64,000 bases of DNA from assembly GCA_948144175.1 (NCBI GenBank), contig CANXME010000875.1, positions 124,001 to 188,000 of the forward strand, in the 5' to 3' direction. Source of the stretch: Closterium sp. NIES-65. Lineage: Eukaryota > Streptophyta > Zygnematophyceae > Desmidiales > Closteriaceae. The first letter of the stretch is position 1. Every line of letters begins with the position of its first letter. A program made the position numbers and the translations under genes. Below are positions 44,201 to 54,062 of this stretch, one piece after another. The notes under the pieces are model-generated. The model made no database searches. It worked only from the letters and a program-made list of their open reading frames with translations, and was not told where the DNA came from.

Positions 44201-44990
44201 TACTGTCACGCGTCTCCTTGCTACTGCTGTCACTGACCCTTCCTTCGAGTCGTCTGCTGCGTCTGCCCTTGTCACTGAGCTTGTCGACTTTGCTGCGCGC
44301 TGTCGTCTAGACTACGCTGCCAGTCTTGTCGCTGAGTCTGAGTCTGCCTGTCCTCCGTCCGTCGGGGGTGAGTGTGCCCTCGGCACGGACGTCCTTGAGG
44401 ACAGGCAGGAGGAGTTCCAGTGTCTGGCCGCCGCTTCACCCCATCTCGCGTCTCTACTGCTAGCCCCTGAGGGAGACCCGGATGCACCAGACATCCCGAC
44501 TCCGCGCTCTTACGCGGAGGCGATAGAGGGTCCCTACTCCTCTCAGTGGCAGGCAGCTATGGATGCAGAGATGGCTTCCTGGAAGTCCACAGGCACCTAC
44601 GTCGACGCTGTCCCCCCTCCTGGGGCGAACATCGTCAGTGGCATGTGGATTTTCAGGGTGAAGCGGCCGCCGGGTTCTCCGCCTGTCTTCAAGGCGCGTT
44701 ACGTGGCTCGTGGCTTCAGTCAGCGGCAGGGGGTTGACTACTTTCAGACCTTCTCCCCCACCCCGAAGATGACCACTCTTCAGGTTCTGCTGCACGTTGC
44801 AGCTCACCGTGACTACGAGCTGCACTCTCTCGACTTCAGCACAGCTTTCTTGCAGGGCAGCCTGCACGAGGAGATCTGGCTGCGCCGCCCACCTGGCTTC
44901 ACTGGGTCTTTCCCTCCTGGTACCCACGGAGTCTCCGGCGTCCAGTCTACGGTCTCCGCCAGGCACCACGTGAGTGGCACGACACACTGA
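40110..44990 (+). CDS. B2 gag-pol, open part (gag, protease, integrase, RT fingers)
   Basis: The start is set at MATPNVLAFEAEGRAIDF, matching the B3 start; the frame itself is open from 40089. The gag N-terminus (~260 aa) is followed by a ~75-residue Gly tract and a poly-Gln run. A Cys/His module C-x13-C-x3-H-x4-C replaces the usual CCHC. The protease LDSGAS has Asp 524. The pre-integrase motif is HHRLGHPSLL...CVPC. Integrase D748, D817 and E853 show D-D-35-E spacing. A GGAEP-repeat spacer precedes RT (FQTFSPTPKM; LDFSTAFLQGS, D1575). One base is missing near 44926 compared with B1 and B3, so the last ~21 codons are out of frame and end at TGA. Confidence 0.92.
40915..41138 (+). repeat. Glycine-codon microsatellite in B2 gag
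   Basis: GGN-rich tract encoding about 75 residues, nearly all Gly with some Ser, Thr and Glu. It is followed at 41175-41210 by a CAG/CAA run encoding poly-Gln. Confidence 0.9.
43198..43465 (+). repeat. 15-bp tandem repeats in the B2 IN-RT spacer
   Basis: About 18 copies of a 15-bp unit (GGTGCTGAGCCTGGG and variants) encoding GGAEP/GGAES. The repeat stays in frame because the period is a multiple of three. Confidence 0.92.
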
Positions 44991-45085
44991 GGACTACGCT
45001 CGCGGCACTTGGGTTTGCTCCGTCTACTGCCGACCCGTCGCTGTTTCTGCGCACCGACACCTCTCTGCCGCCGTTCTACATCCTC

Positions 45086-46072
45086 GTGTACGTCGACGAC
45101 TTGGTCTTTGCCACAGCTGACACTGCTGGACTCGCCTCCGTGAAGTCCGAGCTGCAGAAGAGACATACGTGCACTGACCTGGGTGAACTGCGTAGCTACC
45201 TTGGCTTGCAGATCACCCGGGACAGAGCGCGCCGCACCATTACCCTGACTCAGTCACACATGGTGCAGCAGGTCCTTCAGCGCTTCGGCTTCACGTACTC
45301 CTCGCCTCAGGCCACTCCTCTGCCTACTCGCCACTCGCTCTCAGCTCTGCCTTCGGATGAGTCCGTAGAGTCGAGTGGCCCGTTTGCAGAGCTTGTTGGC
45401 TGCCTCATGTACCTGATGACCTGCACACGTCGTGACCTTGCATACCCTCTTAGCATTCTAGCACGCTATGTTGCTCCTGGGAGACACCGACCAGAGCACA
45501 TGGCTGCAGCGAAGAGGGTGTTGCGTTACTTGTGCAGTACGTCGGGCATAGGGCTAGTGCTTGGAGGGCGCAGTCGAGTGGTCCTCACTGGGCACGCAGA
45601 CGCTTCCTGGGCTGACGACCAGGCTACGCAGCGGTCGTCACAGGGTTACACCTTCAGCCTTGGTTCCGGCTCTGTCTCGTGGCGGGCTACTCGCTCGTCT
45701 TCTGTTCTCGGCTCCAGTTGTGAGGCTGAGATCTACGCCGGGGCTATGGCTGCTCAGGAGCTTCGCTGGCTCACCTACCTGCTGACCGACCTTGGAGAGC
45801 CGCCTCGTTCTCCTCCAGTCCTGTACGTAGACAACAAGGCCATGCTGGCCTTGTGTCGAGAGCAGCGACTGGAGCACAGGACAAAGCACATTGCTCTCCG
45901 CTACTTTCTTGCTCGTGAGCTGCAGCAGCGTGGACAGTTGCGACTTGCGTACGTGGCCTCTGAGGCCAACACTGCTGATGTCTTCACCAAGGCACTTGCG
46001 CCTTGTGATCATCAGCGTTGCTGCACGCAGCTGGGTCTTGTGCCTGTCTTGTCTCACTTGCTCACTTCTTGA
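45086..46072 (+). CDS. B2 pol, downstream part (RT palm/thumb and RNase H)
   Basis: This is the continuation of B2 pol in the -1 frame after the lesion near 44926. Matching sequence starts right after the frameshift; the coordinates given are the open stretch from YVDD (45089-45100). RT connection (CTDLGELRSYLGLQI) and RNase H follow, with motifs HADASWADDQA, SSCEAEIYAGA and YVDNKAMLAL. The C-terminus has SEANTADVFTKAL and ends at TGA. The CAG codon that is TAG in B3 and B4 is intact here. On its own this fragment would not be translated in the polyprotein unless ribosomes frameshift; simple inactivation is more likely. Confidence 0.9.
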   Translation: MYVDDLVFATADTAGLASVKSELQKRHTCTDLGELRSYLGLQITRDRARRTITLTQSHMVQQVLQRFGFTYSSPQATPLPTRHSLSALPSDESVESSGPFAELVGCLMYLMTCTRRDLAYPLSILARYVAPGRHRPEHMAAAKRVLRYLCSTSGIGLVLGGRSRVVLTGHADASWADDQATQRSSQGYTFSLGSGSVSWRATRSSSVLGSSCEAEIYAGAMAAQELRWLTYLLTDLGEPPRSPPVLYVDNKAMLALCREQRLEHRTKHIALRYFLARELQQRGQLRLAYVASEANTADVFTKALAPCDHQRCCTQLGLVPVLSHLLTS

Positions 46073-46284
46073 CCTTGCTTGTACCTTGACCTATATATAC
46101 TCTTGCTCTTGCTTGCTTGATTCTTGTATATCTCTATATATAATCTTGCATGCGAACTGGCCTTGTGGCCCTTGACCTTGTGCTCGGAATGTGTGGTGAC
46201 TTTGTGATCCACCCTGAGCTTTGCTTTGCTTTGCTTGACTGGTCTTGTGACCCCTTGTTCTCCCCCACTTTGCCTATGGGGATG
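46073..46284 (+). other. 3' UTR of B2
   Basis: Untranslated tail with TATATATA and CTTGCTT runs, ending TGCCTATGGGGATG before the LTR. ATGGGGA is the only purine tract near the LTR, so the plus-strand primer is unclear. Confidence 0.8.
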
Positions 46285-46418
46285 TGTCAGAACATTATAG
46301 CTTACTCATTTATGTAGGCTATAGTGGGGTATCCCATAGGGGGTACAACCCAGTTAGGGTTTCCTATTTGTACTCACTTCGTTCATAGTTCACTCATTCT
46401 CTCGTTCACTTCTTCTCA
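46285..46418 (+). repeat. 3' LTR of B2 (134 bp)
   Basis: Matches 38917-39050 apart from one visible substitution; followed by ACTTA. Confidence 0.93.
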
Positions 46419-47940
46419 ACTTACTCTTAATGCCAACCATATTGTTAAGTAACGCACGTACTCTTGGTACCAACCATATGGGAACGTAACACATTCACTT
46501 TTTGTACCAACCATAATGGTAAATAATGCTCTTTCTCTTAGTAAGAACCATATGGGTAAGTAACGCACTTTCTCTCTGTACCAACCATATGGAAAAGTAA
46601 CGTACTTATTTTTGGTACGAACCACATGGGTAAATAACGCACATTCTCTTGGCACCAACCATATGGGTGAGTAACGCGCGCTCAGTCTTAGAAGAAATCA
46701 TTCGGGTAAGTAACGCACTTGCTCTTGGTACCTACCATTTGAGTAAGTAACGTACATATTCTTGGTACCAACCATATGGGTAGGTAATATAGTTAGTCTT
46801 AACCGAAAATGTGAGTAAATAATGCACTCAGTCTTTATACCAACCACATGGAAAAGTAATGCGCTTGCTATTACAACCAACCATATGGGTAAATAACGTG
46901 CTTACTTTAAATACAGATCATTTGGGTAAGTAACGCAATTACCAACCATATGAGACAGTAATACATTTACCCTTGGTACCAACCATATGAGTAAGTAACG
47001 CACTTGCTCTCGGTACCAGCCATATGGATGTGTAACACACTTACTTTTGGTAATAACCATTTGAGTAGGTAACGCATTTAAACTTGCTACCAACCATATG
47101 AATAAGTATCGCTCTGACTCTTGGTACCAAATCTATGGATAAGTAACCCATTTACTGTTATTACCAACCATATGGGTAAGTAGCTTTTTTGTTTTTAATG
47201 CCGATCATATGGGTAAGTAACGCACTTAGATTTTTATACCAATCATATAGGTAAGAGACACACTTACTTTTGGTACCAACCATATGGGTAAGTAACACAG
47301 TTACTCTTTGTACCATCCATATGGGTAAGTAACGCACGTATCTTGGTACCAATTATATGGATAGGTACCACGCTTAGTCTAAATGCCAATCGTAGGGGTA
47401 AGTATCGCACTTATATTTTGTACCAACCATATGAGTTAGTAACATATTTGCTCTTGGTACTAGCCATATGGGTATGTAACGCACTTACTCTTGGTACCAA
47501 CCATTTGAGCAAGTAACACTTTTATTCTTGGTACCGACCATATGAGTAAATAACGCACTCAGTCTTGGTACCAACCATATTGGTAAAAAACCTACCTACT
47601 CTTATTACGAACCATATAGGTAAGTAACGTGTTGTTTCTTAATGCCAATCACATGGGCAAGTAACGCATATTGTATTCGTACCAACTGTATTAGTAATTA
47701 ACACGCTTACTCTTTCTACCAACCATATGGATAAGTAACGCGTATGACTAAGTAACGCACTTACTTCTGGTACCAACCATATAAGTATGTAACGTACTTA
47801 CTCTTGGTACCAACCATATGGGTAAGTAACGCAGTTACTCTTGGTACCAACCATATAGTTAACTAACGCGCTTACTCTTGTTACCAACCATATAGATAAG
47901 TAACGGACTTTCTTTTGGTACCAACCATATGAGTAAGTAA
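46419..47940 (+). repeat. 37-bp satellite array, block 2e
   Basis: About 41 units. The last ~470 bp (47473-47940) match block 1 unit for unit, including unusual variant units, and end at the same point before a C-family LTR start. Confidence 0.92.
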
Positions 47941-48268
47941 TGTTGACGGGAGTGGATTGTTTGCCCTGTCCTCGCTTGGGCGACAATGACTTCCTGGTCG
48001 GGCGCACGGATGGTGTCGCCGTTTGATCTGCGGTGGTTGACATGTGCTGGTCGACGGGGTTTTCGACCTGCAGCCGACAGCAACAATGCCGCCAACGAAG
48101 GGAAGCTGGCGGCCTAGTTTGACTGGTGTGGTCGACGAAGGGGTTCGTCAACCGGCCCTGGTGCGGTTGAAGAAGGAGGTTCGTCGGCCTACACGGGACT
48201 GTCAGGGAGCCGTCGACTAGGGGTCCTTGACGGCAGCTGTCGATCAAGCTGGTTCACGGAGGGAACCT
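47941..48268 (+). repeat. C-family LTR fragment (C2)
   Basis: Starts TGTTGACGGG and is homologous to 16663-16994. It breaks off after GGAGGGAACC, where minus-strand RT sequence begins. Confidence 0.75.
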
Positions 48269-49300
48269 CAAGTACACGGTTTGACAGTTTCCTCGCCGGC
48301 CTGTCGCGCACAATTTCCAGCCCAAGGTACCTCTTGACCAAGCTGATCTTGCGCAGCTCAAAGGCGGCCTCCAGCAGCTCCTTCAGCTCCTTCGGCATCG
48401 CGATACTGCTACTGGCGGCGAGCAGGTCCTCGACGTAGACGAGCACCCAGTACGTCACCCCGTCGTCGCCGACCTTGAAGTACAGCGCATCATCGATCTG
48501 CTTCTTCATTTAGTCAGCACCAGTCAGTAAGTCGTCGAGCGCCTTGTACCACAACAGCGGCGACTGCTTCAGCCCGTACAGACTCTTCAGCTGCTTGCAC
48601 ACCCGGCCGGTCCCATCATTGTAGTAATTTGGCTGGTACATGTAGAGCACCCTGTCGAACTTGCTCTGCAAGAGGGCGTTCTTCATGTCGAGCTGCATCA
48701 GATTCAAGTCGAGGACGGCGACAATGCTGAGGAAGATCCTCAGCGTGACATAGCTGCTAACCAGAGCGTAAACCTCGTAGTAGTCGGCGCCATACACCTG
48801 CGTGAAGCCCTTCACGACCAATGCACCTTCTTGCGGGTGACCATGTCTTCGATGTGGTACTTCATCATCACAACCCAGCGGTTCCTCATGATGTTCATAC
48901 CGCGCGGGCATTCTACTAGCTCCCACGTGCTCATGTCGATGAGGCTGCGGATGTCTTCGTCCATAGCGGCCTTCACCGCCTTGCCCTTCCAGCTTGCCGA
49001 CGCCTTTTTTACCATCATCGTCGTGATGTCCCAACGGTGATCAGGGTCAGCGTGCACGTCAGGGTCGGCTCCGGCAGGTCGACGTCGGCCTCAGCGTCGA
49101 GGGGTTGCTATCTCCTCGTCGAGCCAGCGCATCAAGTGCGCAACTCTTTCGTCGACCGAGTCGGAGTAAGTGGTTGCCGTCAACGCTGGCAAGGAGGAAC
49201 GTCGACTTCGCTTCCTCCTCGCATAGTTCAAGCTGCGTGATGCTGGGACGCCGACTGTTTTCCGGGTGGACAACAAGTCGGCCATCATAGTTTCTAAGAG
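48269..49300 (-). pseudogene. Family-C RT fragment
   Basis: On the minus strand this encodes a copia RT. First comes the connector (SVDERVAHLMRWLDEEI, then DEDIRSLIDMSTWELVE) and RNRWVVMMK. Next are GADYYEVYALVSSYVTLRIF, LMQLDMKNALLQS (first RT Asp) and YGLKQSPLLWYK. The palm reads LVYVEDLLAA, with Glu for the first Asp of YVDD. KRYLGLEIVRD follows. Stops and frameshifts occur (for example TAG near 48510 and a shift near 48815). The adjoining C LTR piece is plus strand, so an inversion breakpoint lies at about 48268. RNase H and integrase are absent. Confidence 0.82.
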
Positions 49301-49319
49301 CTTGGGGCTGAAGAGCAAC

Positions 49320-49515
49320 CTAAAAAACGCGGTTCGATAGCTTCCTCGCCCGCCTGTCGCGCACGATTTCCAGCCCAAGGTACCTCTTGACCGGGCTGAT
49401 CTTGCGTACCTCAAAGGCGGCCTCCGGCAGCTCCTTCAGCATCGTGATACTGCTGCTAGCGGCGAGCAGGTCCTCGACGTAGACGAGCACCCAGCACGTC
49501 ACCCCATCGTCGCCC
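49320..49515 (-). pseudogene. Second copy of the C-family RT palm segment
   Basis: On the minus strand it encodes WVLVYVEDLLAASSS, EAAFEVRKI and KRYLGLEIVRDR. This is a diverged duplicate of about 48283-48478, and it abuts the first fragment near 49310. Confidence 0.8.
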
Positions 49516-49519
49516 TTTC

Positions 49520-50118
49520 CGCGAAGAAATTAGTTTGAATCGATTTGACTAAATGCAGGGTACAAACATAGAAGGAAAAAATAGATAGAGCTAGCAAGGA
49601 CCTTGGGAATCAATGTGGGAACAACCAGGGATGATCCCAAATAATTCCAACCAACAGAACGACTCTGGTTTGACAACCAGCAGGTTGGAGGTTGGTAAAC
49701 AACCTCAGGTTCTTTTTTTTCCAACATGGGATAATACCAACCAGGTTCAGGTTAAAAAAACAGAAACTATTTCGTCTTAGTGCGACCAGACAAAAGCTGC
49801 TTCCGCTGGTTTCCCCTGCTCCTGTAGCATGCAGATACAGACAAACAACGTAACAATTTCGAGTTGAATAGAACCCAATCTGCGCAATCAATTCAACCCA
49901 ATCCGTCTTGGGATCCTTTGCAAGCTTGTCCTTTCTGCTTGCACTGTTCATAGAGTGTACAATTTTGTGCACAAGCATAGATTGCGCGAAAGCCTGCAAA
50001 TGCATCAAGCAAAATTTGTAAAAGCAAACAATACACAAACACAAGCAAATGCATTCACACACGCATAATCGTACAAACAGACGGCAGGATGTCGTGCAAA
50101 GCGAATTTGCACTGAACA
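49520..50118 (-). repeat. Inverted, diverged A-type LTR head (3' LTR of A7)
   Basis: The reverse complement of about the first 600-670 bp of an A LTR, ending (LTR start) at GCACTGAACA, position 50118. It has many differences from other A LTRs. A polypurine tract (minus strand TGAGGGGGAG) adjoins it at 50119-50130. Confidence 0.82.
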
Positions 50119-50179
50119 CACTCCCCCTCAGCCTGCCGGCTACATCAGTCTATGCTAGTTTATGCTCATTAAACTCATG
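50119..50179 (-). other. 3' internal end of minus-strand A element A7
   Basis: On the minus strand it matches the end of A pol and the untranslated tail: AATGAGCATAAACTAGC, then GCCGGCAGGCTGAGGGGGAG. It is cut at CATGAG by the A5 LTR. Confidence 0.78.
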
Positions 50180-51265
50180 TGTTGGGTCCAAATTCACATT
50201 GCATGACATCCTGCCATCTGTTTGTACGAGTATGCGTGTGCGAATGCATTCGGGTGTGAATGAAATGTTCGTGTGTTTGTTTGCTTTCGCAATTTTCGCT
50301 TGAAGCATTTGCAGGTACTCACCCATTGTGCGCTTCGGCACAACGTTGTGAGACAGTACAAGCAGAAAGGACGAGCTCGCAAAGGAACCCAAGATGGAAG
50401 CTTTGCGGTTCGGCTTACTTGATTGCGCAGATTCAGTTCTATCCAACTCGAAATTGTACTGTTTTGTTTGGTTGACTATAGTGTAGCAGGGCAGACACTA
50501 TAGGGGTACAATTTAGGTGAAGGTTGGATGTTGTTTGTCTGTATCTGCATGCTACAGGGCCAGGGGAAACCAGCGGAACCAGCATTTGGCTGGTTGGGCA
50601 AAGACAAAACAGGTTCTATTTTTAGGACCTGAACCTAGTTGTTGTTTTCCCAGGTTGGAAAAACAGAACCAGAGGTTGTTTACCAACCTACCACCTGCTA
50701 TTTTGTCCAGCCAGGTTGGTTCTGTTGCTTGGAATTATTTGGGATCATCCCTGGATGTTCCCAGATTGATTCCCAAGGTCCTTGCTAGCTAGAGCTATTT
50801 ATTCCTTACTCTGTTTGTACCTGAAGATAGTGAAATTGATTCAAGCGAATTCCTTCCTTGCTGGAATTTCCATTCTACGCGGTGCGACGGCGGAATGCTA
50901 CCCGAATCAACGCTATTACGCTAGCACTCCAAGGCTAGGCAAACGCTGTCCGGGCCATAACTTCGTAATGGCAGAACTTTTCGTGAGGCAACTTGGTTCA
51001 TTTTAAGGCTCTTGGAGCGAGCTTCGATATAGTAAATTCTCAACTTAATCCGATCAACGGTCTGAACAATACGCTGCGCGACGTTCAAGGTACTCTTGCT
51101 GTTTTGACTAAGTCCCTCTTGATCCCTCTCTCTACAAACTCGGACCCGAAGATAGGGGCTGGTCTTGTACCAGGCACCCAAGGACCCTTGGAGGTGACCC
51201 CGAGGAGAGGTTTTAAGTTTGATAAAGGCTTAATAGCCTGAGTTTATTAGGCCCTTACACCAACA
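50180..51265 (+). repeat. A-family LTR at the left of the A5-A6 array
   Basis: Complete 1,086-bp LTR, TGTTGGGTCC to CCAACA. It is followed not by a PBS but by another LTR tail. Confidence 0.92.
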
Positions 51266-51510
51266 GCTTCGATATAGAAAATTCTCAGCTTAATCTGATC
51301 AACGGTCTGCACGATACGCTGCGCAACGTTCAAGGTACTCTTGCTGTTTCGACTAAGTCCCTCTTGATCCCTCTCTCTACAAACTCGGACCCGAGGATAG
51401 GGGCTGGTCTTGTACCAGGCACCGAAGGACCCTTGGAGGTGACCCCGAGGAGAGGTTTTAAGTTTGATAAAGTCTTAATAGCTTGAGTTTATTAGGCCCT
51501 TACACCAACA
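51266..51510 (+). repeat. Partial A LTR (last ~235-245 bp), 5' LTR end of A5
   Basis: Begins GCTTCGATATAG, which corresponds to LTR position ~859, and ends CCAACA. The A5 PBS follows. It is either the remains of the original 5' LTR after insertion of the preceding LTR or a partial duplication. Confidence 0.85.
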
Positions 51511-51513
51511 AGC

Positions 51514-51525
51514 TGGTATCAGAGC
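51514..51525 (+). promoter_or_regulatory. Primer-binding site of A5
   Basis: TGGTATCAGAGC, canonical, three bases after the LTR tail. Confidence 0.9.
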
Positions 51526-51555
51526 TGCGTTATAGTGATCCTCGTTAACACCTCG

Positions 51556-52912
51556 GCGGGCAACACCTCGGCGGTAGCTGGTGAATCTTCAGCCCAAGAT
51601 CGTAGCGGCAGCCAAGATTCTGGTGTTTCTGCGCCAAGGGGAGCGTGAACAAACCAGGGCTCGCTGATCAAGGAGGTGCTGAAGAATTTCACTGTCGAGA
51701 AGTTCAATGGTGAGATCTATGATGATTGGGCCTGGAAAATGCAACTTTATTTCCGTCAGATCGGTTTTCTGAAACTAATTATTGGGGAGGAGCCTAGACC
51801 GAGTGACCCCGCCCTTCAGGAAGATTGGGACGAGCGCGCCTCGGCTGGCTACTACTTGATGTCGCAGAGTTTGGAGCTGAACCAGCGTTACCACGTCATG
51901 CATCTGCTGCCGGAGGTTGAGTGCGGTCCGAAGGCGTGGACAGTGTTAAAGGAGCTGCACGTCCCTACCTCCGTCGCTGCGACGCTCATGATGGAGAGGG
52001 AGCTGTCCGCGTTGCGCCTAAGCGAGGGAGAGCCGCTGCAACCCATCTTGGACAAGATGCGTGATCTCTACGCGAAGCTGGCGATCGCAGGAATCACCTA
52101 CCCGGAGCAGACCAAGTGCATGAAGATGCTCTCGCTGCTGCCGGAATCGTGGCTTCAATTCACGAGCGGATTGAGCCTGCCGCAGAACCAGAGCTTGTGG
52201 ACGCTCGAGTGGGTGCGGACTAAAGTTATGGAGGAGGACTTCCGTCGCCGCCAATTGAGGGGTGGAGACGACGGCAGCAGCGGCTACGGGATGCAAGGGA
52301 GCCGACGTGGCAAAGGACGTGGCTTCGGTGGTGTTGGACGCGGTGCAAATAAAGACGACGACTCCAACGACCAACAAGGAGGTACCGGTTGGGGTCGCGA
52401 TGCGAAATCTGGACGTGGGGGCAAGTCGGGTGCTGGTGGCAAAATGAAAGGGAGTTGCTGGTATTGTGAGAAGGAAGGGCACCCCTGGTTTTTGTGCTAT
52501 AAGAAACCCGAAGGATGGACCCCCCTGAACCGTCACCAGGATGGCGACGCACGGAGGAACCAGAAAAACGGCGCCAACATGGTCGCTGATTCGTCCGACA
52601 ACAACCCGAAGGGCAATGCGGTGCGGAGAAAAAGAAGGAGCGCACCACGGGCCAATTCTTCCATGTGGGAGACAAGGGGGAGCAAGGAGACGCATCTGCT
52701 AAGGTTGGAGCAGAGCTGCACCCCCTGGACTATTGGGTGTTGGACACAGGCGCTGCTTGGACAATGACGCCGCACAAGGACCTGCTGGACGACGTACGCG
52801 CTGCACCGACACATGTTGAAGGTGGCTGGTGCGGGACGAGCTGCGTTTAAGGGAGCGGATGGCAAGCCGGTGGTGCTGCACGATGTTCTCCTCGTCCCCG
52901 ACCTGAAGGCTG
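51556..52912 (+). pseudogene. A5 gag-protease remnant of a deleted element
   Basis: Corresponds to the A1 polyprotein up to protease. The initiator ATG region is replaced (GTTAACACC where A1 has the GGTAGCTATGG segment), and a TGA replaces CGA near 51647. Gag is then open from about 51676 to 52613, with the knuckle CWYCEKEGHPWFLC. A small deletion near 52616 shifts the frame. The LDTGAAWTM protease motif follows at about 52739. A ~26-bp loss occurs near 52808. Sequence ends at DLKA, where AGGC joins it to the polypurine tract. All of integrase, RT and RNase H are gone. Confidence 0.92.
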
Positions 52913-52922
52913 AGTGGGAGTG

Positions 52923-54016
52923 TGTTGGGTGCAAATTCACATTGCACGACATCCTGCCGTCTGTTTGTATGAGTATACGTGTGCGAATGCATTTGGGTGT
53001 GAATGGAATATTCGAATGTTTGTTTGCTTTCGCAATTTTCGCTTGAAGCATTTGCAGGTACTCGCGCATTATGCGCTTCGGCACAACATTGTACGCGCTA
53101 TGAACAGTACAAGCAGAAAGGACGAGCTCGCAAAGGAACCCAAGATGGAAGCTTTGCGGTTCAACTTTCTTGATTGTGCAGATTCAGTTCTATCCAACTC
53201 GAAATTGTACTGTTTTGTTTGGTTGACTATAGTGTAGCAGGGCAGGCACTATAGGGGTAGTATCTAGGTGAAGGTTGGATGTTGTTTGTCTGTATTTGCA
53301 TGTTACAGGGCCAGGAGAAACCAGCGGAACCAGCATTTGGCTGGTTGGGCAAAGACAAAACAGGTTTTGTATTTAGGACCTGAACCTGGTTGTTGTTTTC
53401 CCAGGTTGGAAAAACAGAACCAGAGGTTGTTTACCAACCTACCACCAGTTGTTTTGTCCAACCAGGTTGGTTCTGTTGCTTGGAATTATTTGGGATCATC
53501 CCTAGTTGTTCCGAGGTTTATTCCCAAGGTCCTTGCTAGATATAACTATTTATTCCTTCTCTGTTTGTACCTGAATTTAGTGAAATTGATTCAAGCGAAT
53601 TCCTTCGTTGCTGGAATTTCGTTTTTACGCGGTGCGACGGCGGAATGCTACCCGAGTCAACACTAGTACGCTAGCACTCCAACGCTAGGCAAACGCTGTC
53701 CGAGCCATAATTTCCTAATGGCAGAACTTTTTGCGAGGCAACTTGGTTCATTATAAAATCTCGTGGAGGGATCTTCGATATAGGAAATTCTCAGCTTAAT
53801 CCAATCGACGGTCTGCACTATACGCTGCGCGACGTTTAAGGTACTCTTGCTGTTTTGACTAAGTCCCTCTTGATCCCTCTCTCTACAAACTCGGACCCGA
53901 GGATAGGGGCTGGTCTTGTACCAGGTACCCAAGGACCCTTGGAGGTGACCCCGAGGAGAGGTTTTAAGTTTGATAAAGTCTTAATAGCTTCAGTTTATTA
54001 GGCCCTTACACCAACA
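52923..54016 (+). repeat. Middle LTR shared by A5 and A6
   Basis: TGTTGGGTGC to CCAACA, 1,094 bp. On its left is a polypurine tract (end of A5), on its right a PBS (start of A6), so it acts as 3' LTR of one and 5' LTR of the other. Confidence 0.93.
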
Positions 54017-54019
54017 AGC

Positions 54020-54031
54020 TGGTATAAGAGC
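54020..54031 (+). promoter_or_regulatory. Mutated primer-binding site of A6
   Basis: TGGTATAAGAGC: one change from the canonical site. Confidence 0.8.
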
Positions 54032-54062
54032 TGCGTTATAGTGATCCTCAATATAGGTAGCT

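Larger units (their letters stand above)
38917..46418 (+). mobile_element. Family-B copia element B2, complete, TSD ACTTA
   Basis: The 7,502-bp element has 134-bp LTRs (38917-39050 and 46285-46418) that differ at one position I can see (CCTAG versus CCCAG). A PBS abuts the 5' LTR. ACTTA flanks the element at 38912-38916 and 46419-46423, within the satellite. The polyprotein has one visible frameshift, so this is the youngest-looking B copy. Confidence 0.95.

Noticed and set aside
46419..47940. CRISPR-like look of the 37-bp repeats
   Set aside because: Units are contiguous and degenerate with no unique spacers between constant repeats, there are no cas genes, and the setting is eukaryotic retroelements. 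It is a satellite.
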